From the NCBI RefSeq assembly GCF_900107925.1, contig NZ_FNUJ01000009.1, positions 124,001 through 188,000 on the forward strand: a stretch of 64,000 nucleotides of DNA, given 5' to 3'. The notes beneath the pieces are model-generated. The model was not told the DNA's origin and did no database searches. It saw only the letters and a program-made list of their open reading frames with translations. Source of the stretch: Amycolatopsis pretoriensis (GTDB lineage Bacteria > Actinomycetota > Actinomycetes > Mycobacteriales > Pseudonocardiaceae). Made by a program: the position numbers and the translations under genes. Shown piece after piece: positions 7,347-16,700 of the stretch (positions are counted from its first letter, which is position 1; the number at the start of each line of letters is the position of its first letter).

Positions 7347-8014
7347 TCCGCGTCCTGCTGGCCGACGACCAGCCCCTCATCCGCAGCGGGTTCCGCGCGC
7401 TGCTCGACGCCGAGGCCGACGTCGAGGTGGTGGCCGAAGCGGCCGACGGCGGCGAAGCCGTGACGCTCGCGTTGGAGCACTTGCCGGACGTCGTGCTCCT
7501 CGACGTCCGGATGCCGGGCGTCGACGGCCTCGAGGCGACTCGCCGCATCGCCGCGGACCCGGCGCTGGCCGCGGTGCACGTCGTCATCCTGACCAACTAC
7601 GGCTTCGACGAGTACGTCTTCGAAGCCCTGCGCGCCGGTGCGGCGGGGTTCCTGGTGAAGGACATCCGCCCGGAGGACTTCCTGCACGCCGTGCGCGTCG
7701 CGGCCCGCGGCGACGCGCTGCTCGCGCCGTCGATCACCCGCAAGCTGATCGACCGGTACGTGACGCAGCCGCCGGTGCCCGGAGCGCGGCTGGCGGAGCT
7801 GACCAACCGGGAGCGGGAGGCCGTGGTGCTGGTCGCGCGGGGCCTGTCCAACGACGAGATCGCGGCGCGGATGGTGATCAGCCCGTTGACGGCGAAGACG
7901 CACGTCAACCGGGCGATGGCGAAGCTGCGGGCGCGGGATCGGGCGCAGCTGGTCGTGTTCGCCTACGAGTCCGGCCTCAGCTCGCCGGTGAACCCGTCGA
8001 TCGGCTCACGGTGA
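7343..8014 (+). CDS. NarL/LuxR-family response regulator
   Basis: A 223-residue partner of the preceding kinase. The receiver domain begins MIRVLLADDQPLIRSGFRAL with acidic pocket D8/D9, and the phosphorylation site is Asp54 in VLLDVRMPGVDG. The C-terminal LuxR helix-turn-helix includes LTNREREAVVLVARGLSNDE and ISPLTAKTHVNRAMAKL. The GTG start overlaps the kinase stop in GTGA. The pair is the only clear two-component unit in this part of the window. Target genes are not evident. The last 38 bases overlap the convergent hypothetical gene. Confidence 0.95.
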   Translation: MIRVLLADDQPLIRSGFRALLDAEADVEVVAEAADGGEAVTLALEHLPDVVLLDVRMPGVDGLEATRRIAADPALAAVHVVILTNYGFDEYVFEALRAGAAGFLVKDIRPEDFLHAVRVAARGDALLAPSITRKLIDRYVTQPPVPGARLAELTNREREAVVLVARGLSNDEIAARMVISPLTAKTHVNRAMAKLRARDRAQLVVFAYESGLSSPVNPSIGSR

Positions 8015-8765
8015 GCAGCAGCGGCACCCCCGCGCCCTCCCGAGCGGCCAGGTCGGCGAGGAAACCGCCGAGCCAGCCGACAGCATCCAGCGACCACTCG
8101 CTCAACCTGCCTTCGAACGTCACGCGGTGACGCGGCGGGCCGTCCCAGAGCGCGTCGGGCAGCGGTGGTGCCAGGGGAGCCCGCTCGGACAGCTCCCCGC
8201 AGCGGAAAACGTTCTGGGGCAGCTCGCCCAGCCAGTGGCGGATCCGGTGTGCCGCAGTGGGTACGGCCGGGTGCTGGCCGCTGTCCACGGTGACGTGCAC
8301 CGGGGTCGGGGACGCCACGTCGTCGAACCAGGCAGCGGTGGACAACGACGGCATGCGCGCGTGCTGAGGGCGTGCCGAGACGTCCAGGCTCTGCGCCGGC
8401 ACCAGCACCTGCGCCGTCCGGAGCTCCAGCGCACCGAGCCGGGCCGTGACGTCGCCGGCGCAGCGGAGGAACGGCTGCACCGGCAACGGCCGGTCGCCGG
8501 ACACCGGATCCACCCCCACCTGGAACCACGAGACCAGCGAAGGGCCGGCGAGCGGATGCTCCCGCCCGGCGTCGTTCATGCCCCACAGGCTGTCGAGCCA
8601 GCCCATGGCCCGCGCTCGGTCGTGGAACTGGATGCAGGGGTCGCGATCGGTGTCCGGCAACCGGTCCGGGCGCGGCGTCAGCTCACCGTGGAGCGCGGCG
8701 AACAGGGTTCCCGCGATACCGCGGGAACCCGGCGCCAGTCCTGGGCGAGCCTCGTCACTGGCCAA
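7977..8765 (-). CDS. Hypothetical protein (262 residues)
   Basis: A cytoplasmic-looking protein with no signal peptide, membrane segment or motif I recognise. It is Pro/Arg-rich and contains several Trp/Leu patches such as WFQVGVDPVSGDRPLPVQPF and VGWLGGFLADLAAREG. Coding is supported by G+C-rich third positions and by the absence of a better frame on either strand. It overlaps the response-regulator gene tail to tail by 38 bases and lies 33 bases from the NlpC/P60 gene on the same strand. No function is offered. Confidence 0.6.
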   Translation of the reverse strand: MASDEARPGLAPGSRGIAGTLFAALHGELTPRPDRLPDTDRDPCIQFHDRARAMGWLDSLWGMNDAGREHPLAGPSLVSWFQVGVDPVSGDRPLPVQPFLRCAGDVTARLGALELRTAQVLVPAQSLDVSARPQHARMPSLSTAAWFDDVASPTPVHVTVDSGQHPAVPTAAHRIRHWLGELPQNVFRCGELSERAPLAPPLPDALWDGPPRHRVTFEGRLSEWSLDAVGWLGGFLADLAAREGAGVPLLLTVSRSTGSPAS

Positions 8766-8798
8766 CGGATTTCCTCGCTGCTGATCGGCTCCGGTGAT

Positions 8799-9845
8799 TC
8801 AGGCCGGGCGGCCCGCGCCCGCGTAGTCGTCGCCCTTCGAGTGGTACGTGTGGATCTGGATCGCCTGGCCCTCGGTCGGCGCGTTGATCATCAGGCCGTT
8901 GCCCAGGTACAGCCCCACGTGGTGGATGCGCGTCGCCGGGCTGCCGTAGAACACCAGGTCGCCCAGGCGGGGCTCCTGCGTGGCCGGGACCGGCGGCAGC
9001 GCGCGGAACTGGCTGTCCGCCGTCCGCGGCAACGACACCCCCGCGCTGTCGTACGACGCCTTCGTCAGGCCCGAGCAGTCGAAGCCCGCCGCCCCCGCGT
9101 CCGGGCCGTTGCCGCCCCACACGTACGGGAGGCCGAGCTGGCCCAGGGCGAACCGCGTCGCCTGGACGCGCGGTGACGAAGCCGACGCCGGGTCCAGGGA
9201 GAGCGTCGCGTACAGCTGGGCCATGCCCAGGACGCGCTGGCGGAACAGCTCCGTGTCGTTGCCCGGGTGGTACGCCGCGATCGCCTTCCACCAGCCCTGG
9301 CCCGCGCCGAGGTCCGTGCCGCCCGCGCACAGCGCACGGCCGGCCGCGATCGGGGCCTCACCGCCGTACTTCTTGGCCTGTGCCGCCGTCAGCCCCAGTG
9401 CGTTCCCGCCGGCGCGGCCGTGGTTCGACGCCGCCGAGCCGACGCCCGCCAGCGTGACCCACGAGAGGTGGCACGACGGGTCTTCGCTCCGCAGCGTCAG
9501 CTCGCCGTTCGCGTAGCCGATCAGCGCGTCGGCGGGGATGTCCAACGGCCCCGCCAGCTGCTCGGCCCACTGCTGCAACGGGCTCTTGCCACCCTGGCCG
9601 GACGCGCCCTGACCCGGCTCCTGCGCCTTCACCGGTGCGCTGACCTCGAGGACCGACGGGCCCGACGCCGCGTCGCGCGCCACCGGGAGCGGGGCGGGCG
9701 GGGGTTCGGGCGCGCGGTCGGCCAAGAGGAAGCCCGCGGTGACCAGACCCGCCACGAGCGGCAGCGCGACGAGGCCGCGCAGGGCCGCGCCACGAGCCCA
9801 GGAGGTCGGCTTGGTCGTCACGGGATCCAACTTAGAAGAGCGCAC
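8799..9845 (-). CDS. NlpC/P60 cell-wall peptidase with degenerate transglycosylase-like domain
   Basis: A 348-residue exported protein. An N-terminal membrane anchor or signal sequence spans about residues 20-43, followed by a Pro-rich linker. A lytic-transglycosylase-like domain covers about 88-215 (IPADALIGYANGELTLRSED, CHLSWVTLAGVG). The C-terminal NlpC/P60 domain has catalytic Cys257 in FDCSGLTKASY and His308/309 in IHHVGLYLG, so it should cleave peptide crosslinks in peptidoglycan. The transglycosylase part reads GVGSAASNHG where active relatives have a VES-HG pattern, so its catalytic Glu appears to be Ala139. It is divergent from birA. Confidence 0.9.
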   Translation of the reverse strand: MRSSKLDPVTTKPTSWARGAALRGLVALPLVAGLVTAGFLLADRAPEPPPAPLPVARDAASGPSVLEVSAPVKAQEPGQGASGQGGKSPLQQWAEQLAGPLDIPADALIGYANGELTLRSEDPSCHLSWVTLAGVGSAASNHGRAGGNALGLTAAQAKKYGGEAPIAAGRALCAGGTDLGAGQGWWKAIAAYHPGNDTELFRQRVLGMAQLYATLSLDPASASSPRVQATRFALGQLGLPYVWGGNGPDAGAAGFDCSGLTKASYDSAGVSLPRTADSQFRALPPVPATQEPRLGDLVFYGSPATRIHHVGLYLGNGLMINAPTEGQAIQIHTYHSKGDDYAGAGRPA

Positions 9846-9868
9846 CTCTTGGTGAACGACTGAGTAGC

Positions 9869-9896
9869 TTGCACGTTAGGGGGACTCTCATATGGT
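9869..9896 (+). promoter_or_regulatory. Predicted promoter of birA (leaderless)
   Basis: TTGCAC (9869-9874) and TATGGT (9891-9896) are 16 bases apart and end 6 bases before the birA ATG at 9903. This is a plausible housekeeping promoter giving a leaderless or near-leaderless message. No ribosome site precedes the ATG. Confidence 0.5.
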
Positions 9897-9902
9897 GGAC
9901 AC

Positions 9903-10700
9903 ATGACTGAGATCGACGCTGCCCGGCTGAGTGCGGCACTCCAGGATCGGTACGCGAAGATCGACGTCGTCGAGCGCACCGGCTCCACCAACGCCGACCT
10001 GCGGAAAGGCCTCGAAGACGGCGCCGCGGACCGGACCGTTCTGCTGGCCGAGGAGCAGACCGCGGGCGTCGGCCGCCGGGCGCGTCAGTGGAGCTCCCCG
10101 AAGGGCGCGGGGCTGTACCTGAGCGTCGCGCTGCGGCCGGACGTCCCGTTCACGGCGCTGGGCTCACTCTCCGTCGTCGCCGGGCTCGCCGTCCGGGCGG
10201 CCGCGGCCTCCGTCGGGGTCGACGCCGCGCTCAAATGGCCCAACGACGTCCTCTGCGGGGGCGCCAAGTGCGCCGGGATCCTCGCCGAGGCCGTCGCCGG
10301 GAACCCGCCGTCGATCGTGCTCGGCATCGGCCTCAACGTCCTGCCGCTCGGCGACGTCCAGCCGGGCCCGGGCGGCCTGCCCGCGACGTCGCTCGCCGAG
10401 CTCGGTGCCACGAACACCGACCGCACCGACGTCGCGATCGCGCTGCTCACCGAGTTCGACGAGCTCGAGAAGCGCTGGCGGCTCGCCGGTGGCGACCTCA
10501 CCGAGGCGGGCCTGCTCGGCGACTACCGCGCCCACTGCTCGACCCTCGGCCAGGACGTCGAGGTGCAGCTGCCGGACGGCACGTCGCTCACCGGGCGCGC
10601 CGCCGACATCGACGCCGCCGGCCAGCTCCAGGTCGACATGGTGGGCGGCCAGCGGCACACCGTGTTCGCGGGTGACGTGGTGCACGTCCGCCCGGCCTGA
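9903..10700 (+). CDS. birA: Biotin--[acetyl-CoA-carboxylase] ligase
   Basis: A 265-residue class I (monofunctional) biotin protein ligase that activates biotin with ATP and attaches it to the lysine of biotin carboxyl-carrier domains. It shows the biotin/adenylate loop as GVGRRARQWSSPKGAGLY (about 55-72), the catalytic KWPNDVL, then CAGILAEAV and IVLGIGLNV. The C-terminal SH3-like domain ends RHTVFAGDVVHV. There is no N-terminal DNA-binding domain, so it is not a repressor. The next gene, a PH-domain protein, follows in the same direction, as at the Rv3279c-Rv3278c locus of M. tuberculosis. Confidence 0.97.
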   Translation: MTEIDAARLSAALQDRYAKIDVVERTGSTNADLRKGLEDGAADRTVLLAEEQTAGVGRRARQWSSPKGAGLYLSVALRPDVPFTALGSLSVVAGLAVRAAAASVGVDAALKWPNDVLCGGAKCAGILAEAVAGNPPSIVLGIGLNVLPLGDVQPGPGGLPATSLAELGATNTDRTDVAIALLTEFDELEKRWRLAGGDLTEAGLLGDYRAHCSTLGQDVEVQLPDGTSLTGRAADIDAAGQLQVDMVGGQRHTVFAGDVVHVRPA

Positions 10701-10785
10701 TTCTTCGGGGCGTTGCACTCACCGGCCGGGCGTCTCGCCGGTACGGTGAGGCGACACCGCCGCACCGACCTTGGGAGTGTCCGCC

Positions 10786-11373
10786 GTGGCTTATCCGGAC
10801 GATTTGCTCAGCGAGCAAGAGCACGTCGTGGTGCACAGTCACCCCCACTTCAAGATGCTGATCTTCCCGACGCTCGCGTTCCTGGTCACCCTGGGCGCGG
10901 GGATCTGGCTCGCGATCCTGGCGAAGGACGCCGGCTCGCCGTGGAACACGGTCGGGCTGATCGCCATCGCGGTCGTCGCCCTCGTGCTGATCGTGTGGCT
11001 GTTCCTGGCGCCGCTCGTCCGCTGGCGGACCACCCACTTCATCGTGACCACCGACCGCCTCATCGCCCGCGAAGGCGTGCTGAAGCGCACCGGCATCGAC
11101 ATCCCGATGGGCCGCATCAACAGCGTCCAGTTCGAGCACGGCCTGCTCGACCGGGTCTTCGGCTGCGGCACCCTGATCATCGAGTCGGCGTCGGACGAGC
11201 CGCTGCGGTTCGAGGACATCCCGCACGTCGAGAAGGTGCACACGGTCATCTACCGCGAGGTCAACGACAACCCGTACGACGACTACCGGCCGGGCACCCA
11301 GCAGCAGCCCCAGCGGACCGAGCCGCTGCCGCCCCAGGGCGGGCACCCGCCGCGCGGCGATCGACGCCGCTGA
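10786..11373 (+). CDS. Membrane protein with bacterial PH domain (bPH2/DUF304)
   Basis: A 195-residue protein with two transmembrane helices (LIFPTLAFLVTLGAGIWLAI and the VGLIAIAVVALVLIVWLFLA region) followed by a bPH2 domain. The domain is recognised by TTHFIVTTDRLIAREGVL and IDIPMGRINSVQFEHGLLD, with a Pro/Gln/Arg-rich tail. I choose the GTG at 10786 because GGGAG lies 8 bases upstream. Earlier in-frame TTG/GTG codons lack spacing. It corresponds in position to the PH-domain protein next to birA in mycobacteria. Its stop overlaps the next start (TGATG). The biochemical role is unknown. Confidence 0.9.
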   Translation: MAYPDDLLSEQEHVVVHSHPHFKMLIFPTLAFLVTLGAGIWLAILAKDAGSPWNTVGLIAIAVVALVLIVWLFLAPLVRWRTTHFIVTTDRLIAREGVLKRTGIDIPMGRINSVQFEHGLLDRVFGCGTLIIESASDEPLRFEDIPHVEKVHTVIYREVNDNPYDDYRPGTQQQPQRTEPLPPQGGHPPRGDRRR

Positions 11374-12302
11374 TGGGCACGCGTGAACTGGGCCTGCCGG
11401 AGCGGGTCCCCTCGGCGAGCGAACTGCCCGAGCGCGTCACGATCTGGGAGGTCGGCCCGCGGGACGGCCTGCAGAACGAGAAGACGATCGTGCCGGTCGA
11501 GGTCAAGCTGGAGTTCCTCGACCGGCTCGCGGGCGCGGGCCTGACGACGCTGGAGGCGACGAGCTTCGTGCACCCGAAGTGGGTGCCGCAGCTGGCCGAC
11601 GCCGAGCAGCTGCTCGCCGGGCTGGATCGCCGCGCGGGCGTCCGCTACCCGGTGCTCGTGCCGAACGAGAAGGGCCTCAACCGGGCTCTCGACGCCGGTG
11701 TCGAGCACATCGCGATCTTCGCCAGCGCGACGGAGACGTTCGCGCAGAAGAACCTCAACTCCTCGCTGGACGAGCAGTTCGGGATGTTCGAGCCGGTCGT
11801 GACGCGGGCGCGGGAGGCGGGCGTCGACGTGCGCGGCTACCTCTCGATGTGCTTCGGCGACCCGTGGGAGGGCGCCGTGCCGGCCAAGCAGGTCGCCGAC
11901 GCCGGCCGCCGCCTGCTCGACATGGGGTGCTCGCAGCTTTCGCTGGGCGACACCATCGGCGTCGCGACCGCGGGCCAGGTGGAGAACCTGATCGGGCTGT
12001 TCGGCGATGTCGGTACTTTGGCCGTGCACTTCCACGACACCTACGGTCAGGCTCTCGCCAACACGCTCGCGGCGCTCCGATGTGGAGTGTCGACTGTGGA
12101 CTCTTCGGCGGGCGGGCTCGGGGGCTGCCCGTACGCCGAGTCGGCGACGGGGAACCTGGCCACCGAAGACCTGGTGTGGATGCTCGACGGTCTGGGTATC
12201 GCTCACGGAGCCGACCTGGACGCGCTGGTGGCGGTCAGCACCTGGATGGCGGGACAGCTCGGCCGACCGAGCCCGTCCCGAGTGGTCGCCGCGCTCAGCT
12301 GA
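11373..12302 (+). CDS. mvaB: Hydroxymethylglutaryl-CoA lyase
   Basis: A 309-residue TIM-barrel lyase splitting HMG-CoA to acetoacetate and acetyl-CoA, the last step of leucine breakdown. VTIWEVGPRDGLQNEKTIVP is the conserved start with the metal-binding Asp and the catalytic Arg of GPRDGLQ. The metal His pair is AVHFHDTYGQALAN, and the family signature loop is STVDSSAGGLGGCPYA with the catalytic Cys. The ATG overlaps the stop of the PH gene. Other leucine-degradation genes are not adjacent, so the gene is isolated from its pathway here. Confidence 0.95.
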   Translation: MGTRELGLPERVPSASELPERVTIWEVGPRDGLQNEKTIVPVEVKLEFLDRLAGAGLTTLEATSFVHPKWVPQLADAEQLLAGLDRRAGVRYPVLVPNEKGLNRALDAGVEHIAIFASATETFAQKNLNSSLDEQFGMFEPVVTRAREAGVDVRGYLSMCFGDPWEGAVPAKQVADAGRRLLDMGCSQLSLGDTIGVATAGQVENLIGLFGDVGTLAVHFHDTYGQALANTLAALRCGVSTVDSSAGGLGGCPYAESATGNLATEDLVWMLDGLGIAHGADLDALVAVSTWMAGQLGRPSPSRVVAALS

Positions 12303-12411
12303 CCTCGCCCGCACCCGCGCCCGGGGGGTGCGGTATCAAGGGGGACCGGCAGCACCGCGGCCGCGTCGAACGATGTGTGCCCGCGGGCACCGACCGAGCC
12401 GGAGGATGGGT

Positions 12412-13377
12412 GTGACCGAGCCTTCCGAGGCGGGCTCCGAACCGGTCGAGGCCGACCTCGACACGGGGCCGATCCGGCTGCCCGAGTACGGGCTGACGGA
12501 TTCCGGTGCCTTCGAGGAGGCGCCGACCCCGCCCTCGGGCAACCCCGCGGCGTGGCCGCACGCGGTGTCGCCGCTGCTGCCGCCGTTCCCGCTGCCGCCG
12601 GCCCCGCCGGCTCCGGTGTCGGCTCCTGCGCCGGTCGCGGCGCCCCCGCCGGTCGCCGGGCCGCCGCTCAGCCCCGGTTCGCCGGCGCCGGTGCCGCCGC
12701 TCGGGTCGCCGCGCACGGAACGGGAAAGCGTTGTCGCGCTGTTCCTCGTGCACATGTTCCCGATCGGGCACCTGCCGGTCGCCATGGACAGGCCGGCGCT
12801 GCAGCTGCCGCTGCCCGACGACCCGGACGGCTTCGGCCCGAACGACCACCCGGACGCCCGGCTGATCTTCGACGACCAGGCGCTCACCAACGTCACCGCC
12901 GGGTTCCGGCGCTCGCCGACGGCGCCGTCGCGGCCGGTGCCTCGGCACCTGACCAACGGGTACGTGCCGTACGCCCACGCGACGCAGGCGGTGTGGATCC
13001 GCCGGTTCGTCGTCGGGCACAGCGAACTCGGGCCCGAATACGCGTGGCCGCCGGGCGACTACTACCCCGAAGGCTGCGTCGACCACGGCGAGCCGGTGAT
13101 GGTCCCGATGAACACCGTGCTCGACCGCTTCGGCCCGGCGCACGGCCGCGTGTTCTTCGCCGACGGGACGCCCTTCGCGGAACGCTCGCTGCCGCCCGGG
13201 ATGCTCGACGCCGAGTACCGCCGGTACGTCGTGGTGCGCGCGGTGCCGATGTGGCGGGCGGAGACGGCGAACTGGTTCGGCCAGGTCGGCGGCGGCAGCC
13301 GGTACCGTGCGCTGCTGGCGGCCGACGAACTGGTGACCCTCGGCTACCTCGCCGAGGCCAAGGGGGATGAGGACTGA
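12412..13377 (+). CDS. TNT-domain protein, predicted NAD+ glycohydrolase toxin
   Basis: A 321-residue protein with three parts: an acidic/Pro-rich N-terminus (1-105, with long Pro/Ala/Val runs), a middle domain (106-200, unrecognised), and a C-terminal TNT domain (about 215-315). The TNT part shows YYPEGCVDHGEPVMVPMNTV, LDRFGPAHGRVFFADGTPF, RSLPPGML and WFGQVGGGSRY. The conserved Arg of DRFG and Gln291 of WFGQ match residues I recall as needed in M. tuberculosis CpnT/TNT, which hydrolyses NAD+. No signal peptide, membrane segment or WXG domain is present. I start at the GTG after GGAGG with 6-base spacing. The ATG six bases earlier is too close. It is translationally linked (TGATG) to the next small gene. 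Confidence 0.88.
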   Translation: MTEPSEAGSEPVEADLDTGPIRLPEYGLTDSGAFEEAPTPPSGNPAAWPHAVSPLLPPFPLPPAPPAPVSAPAPVAAPPPVAGPPLSPGSPAPVPPLGSPRTERESVVALFLVHMFPIGHLPVAMDRPALQLPLPDDPDGFGPNDHPDARLIFDDQALTNVTAGFRRSPTAPSRPVPRHLTNGYVPYAHATQAVWIRRFVVGHSELGPEYAWPPGDYYPEGCVDHGEPVMVPMNTVLDRFGPAHGRVFFADGTPFAERSLPPGMLDAEYRRYVVVRAVPMWRAETANWFGQVGGGSRYRALLAADELVTLGYLAEAKGDED

Positions 13378-13637
13378 TGAACACGCAGTCGATCCAGCGC
13401 TGGCTCGGCGTGCTGGGCGTGCCGCCGGAGGTCGTCTCGCTCGGCGCCGAGGTCGACAACGCCTGGTGCCTGATGCAGGGCGAGGACGAGGCGTGGGAGG
13501 TCTTCTGGCGGGAGCAGGGCAACCGCTACGACTGGGCGCGGTTCACCAGCGAGCAGGTGGCGTGCCACTACCTCTTCGGCCGGCTGGCCTGGGCGCAGGT
13601 CGCCCGCGGCGCCGTCGGCCTGCTCCCCGGCTCCTGA
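13377..13637 (+). CDS. Candidate immunity/partner protein of the TNT toxin
   Basis: An 86-residue, Trp-rich acidic protein whose ATG overlaps the toxin stop by one base (TGATG). It has no signal peptide and no known motif. Visible features are WLGVLGVPPEVVSLGAEVDN, the acidic GEDEAWEVFW and a C-terminal hydrophobic stretch. Its size, acidity and tight coupling to a TNT-domain gene fit an immunity protein that occupies the NAD pocket, as IFT does for TNT, but I see no sequence similarity to IFT. A structural or regulatory partner is the alternative. Function is inferred from context only. Confidence 0.6.
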   Translation: MNTQSIQRWLGVLGVPPEVVSLGAEVDNAWCLMQGEDEAWEVFWREQGNRYDWARFTSEQVACHYLFGRLAWAQVARGAVGLLPGS

Positions 13638-13638
13638 A

Positions 13639-13692
13639 CGGAGCTTTCACGTGAAAGCTCCGCCCGCAGGTGGGAGCTTTCACGTGAAAGCT
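13639..13692. repeat. Paired TTTCAC-GTGAAA palindromes (possible two-way terminator)
   Basis: Two palindromes with core AGCTTTCACGTGAAAGCT lie between convergent stop codons. The first (13639-13662) is perfect over 24 bases, and the second (13675-13692) over 18. Their centres are 33 bases apart. A second pair with the same core and spacing occurs at 45335-45387. There is no T-tract, so termination would depend on the hairpins alone. A protein-binding or REP-like role is equally possible. Confidence 0.75.
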
Positions 13693-13700
13693 GTGGCCGG

Positions 13701-16700
13701 TCAACTCACCGCGAAGGTGAAGATGTGGGCTTGGCCGGCGCCGGTGGACGTCGGCAGGGTGATGCTGCGGACCTGCTTCGCCGGGTCCAGGGCTACCGGC
13801 GCCGTCGCGAACAGGTACGACGTGTACGGCCGCGACAGCCGGAACATGTACCTCGGGAACGCCGAATTCACGTACGGCACCGATGCGACGACGGTGTTCC
13901 CGAACTGCGGCGTCTCCTCACCACCCCTCAGCAACCACTCCGACAGGCCCAAGGGCGCCGCCAGGGTCGTGCCGTCGGTGTAGGTGACCGTCACGGTGCC
14001 CTGGGCGTCGCCGCCGGTCGCCGAACCGAGGAACGACAGCTTCGTCGCCCCCTTGGCCGCGTTCACCGCAAGCGTTTGCCCCGAGGCGATCACGTTGTCC
14101 GGCGCCCCCGCCGGGCTCGACGGCCAGGTGAACTCCCGCACCTTCGCGCCCGGCGTGACGCCGCTCGCGGCCAGCCCCTGCGCGGAGTAGGCGAACTGGC
14201 CCGGGTAGAGGTCGGTCTCGCCGAAGTCGCCGTACTGGACGAACTTGTCGTCCGTGACGCCGACGTTCGTGTTCGCCGCGTGCAGTGACCCCGGTGTCCC
14301 GACCGTCACCGGCAGCTGCGCGGGCACTTGACCGCCGAACTCCACCGGCACGCTCGTGTACGCGTCCTGCGTCCCGGCCGCCGCGGTTACACGAACCTGC
14401 TGCGACGCGGATCCGTGCGCGCCCACGGTGAGCGTCCCGCTCGACGGCGTCACGGTGATCCCGGCCGGCGGTTTCGCCTGCCACGTCACCGTGCCGCCGC
14501 CCGTGATGCCTTCCGCGATGACCGTGGCCGTGGTCGCGGAACCGGGAGCGACGACGACCCGGCCGGGCCCGACGCGCCCGCGCACCGGGACCTCACCGTC
14601 ACGGAAGGACGGTGGGACGTCGGAAGCACCCGAGCCCCACGACGTCGGCGACGCACCGAGCGTGAAGTCGAGTCGTCCGCCGTTCACCGCGAAGGACTCC
14701 GGCAGCCACGGCTTGGTGCTCGACTTTCCGTTCACCCGAAGGGCCTGAACGTACTTCACCGAGCTGGACGCGCCGGGCGCGGTGATCGTGATTTGCTGCC
14801 CGGTCGCGCGGGTCAGCGTGATCTTCGGGAACATCGGGCTCGCCAGCACCATTTCGGCGCGCCCGGGCGCTTCCGGGTACATGCCGAGCGCGGCGAAGAC
14901 GTACCACGCCGACGTCGCGCCGAGGTCGTCGTTGCCGGGCAGGCCGTCCTCGGTCGGCTTGAAGAGCAGTTCCGCCGAGCGGCGCACGATGTCCTGCGTC
15001 TTCGCCGGCGCCCCCGCGTACGCGTACTCCCACGGCACCTCGAACGACGGCTCGTTCGACATGAACGCGTACGGCGAACTGGCGTCACTGTTCAGCTTCG
15101 TGAAGAAGAAGTCGAGCCGCTTCTTCGCCGCGTCGTCGCCGCCCATCGCGTCGAAGAGCCCGCGGACGTCGTAGGGCACCATCCACGTGTACTGCGCCGC
15201 GTTCCCTTCCTGGTAACGCATTTCCTCGTACTTCGCGGGGTCGAACGGCGAGAGGAACTGGCCGTCGCGCAGCCGCGTCTGCAGGTAGCCCGTGGCGGGG
15301 TTGTAGACGTTTTCCCAGTACTGGGCCCGGGACATGAAGTGGTGGTAGGTATCCGAAGCACCGAGCCGCTGGGCCAGCTGCGCGATGCCGAAGTCCGCGG
15401 TCGTGTCCTCGAGCATGTCGGAGACGTTGTTGGGGTGGTACCCCAGCGCCAGGTAGTCCGACAGGCCCGGCCGTTCGAGGGCGCGTTCACCGGCCTGCTG
15501 GACACGGGTGGCGCCGGTGACCATCGACTTCAGCGCGTGGGACGCGTCGAAGTCCGTGGCACCGAAGGCGTACGTGCTGGCGATGATCGAGTGGTACGGG
15601 TCGCCGCCCATCACGCCCATGAAGTCGTTGTTCTGCGACCAGCGGTCCCAGATCCCGCCGGCCTGGTCCGCCTGGTTGAGCATCGACTGCGCCATGTCGG
15701 CGGCTTCGTGCGGCGCGAGCATCGACAGCAGCTGGACTTCGTCGCGGTAGGTGTCCCAGCCGGAGAAGTTGGCGTACTGCGCGTGTCCCGGCTTCGTGAG
15801 GTGGATCTTCTTGTCGAAGCCCGCGTAGCGACCGTCCACATCGGAAAAGACGTTCGGCTGCAGGAGCGTGTGGTAGAGCGCGGTGCAGAACGTCCGGGTC
15901 GCCGCGTCCGTGCCGCCTTCGACGGTGATCTGCCGCAGCCGGTCGTTCCAGGCCTGCCGTGCCCGCGCCTTGACCGTGTCGAAGGAGTCGTGCCGCTGTT
16001 CCAGCAGGGAGTTCAGCCGGGCGCCCTGCGCGTCCACATAGGACACGCCGACGCGCACCTGGACCGGCTTGGCGGGGTCGAACGTCAGGTAGGCGCCGGA
16101 ACCGCCGTCGGCGGTGACGACCTGCTTGTCCCAGGTCGTCTTGCTCAGGTCACCACCGCGGGCGCTGGTGCCACCGGGTGTCACGACGGCGTCCTGCCAG
16201 GTCCCGGACGTCGTGAAGGGCTGGTCGAACGACGCGCTGAAGTAGAGCTTGTACGTGTTGGGACCGCGGCAGAAGTGACCGCTGGACACCCAGCCGGAAA
16301 CGGTCCGGTTCGCGGGGTCGACCGTCACCGAGGCGTCGTCGCTGCCCATCGCCGACTGCGCGACGTCGATGAGCAGCGTGGCGGGGGAGTCCTTCGGGAA
16401 GGTGAAGCGGCCCAGGCCGGAGCGCTGGGTCGCGGTCAGCTCGGTCGTGATGCCGGAGTCCGTCGTCACCTTGTAGTAGCCGGGCGACGCGGATTCGTTG
16501 GCGTGGCTGAAGGTGGGGAAGTACTTCGTCGCGTCGACGGCGGGTGACGTCGTGATGTTCCCGGCGAACGGCAGGAACGGGACGTCGCCGGCCGCGCCAC
16601 CGCAGCCGGCGCCGTTGAAGTGGGTGAGGCTGAAGCCGCGGAGCTTGTTCTCTTCCCAGGCGTAGCCGCCGTCGCGGTCGCGGGCGTAGTACCGGCCCTG

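Noticed and set aside
14328..16547. A 739-codon open frame antisense to the mannosidase
   Set aside because: The GH92 motifs on the other strand are unambiguous, and this frame has no recognisable protein features.
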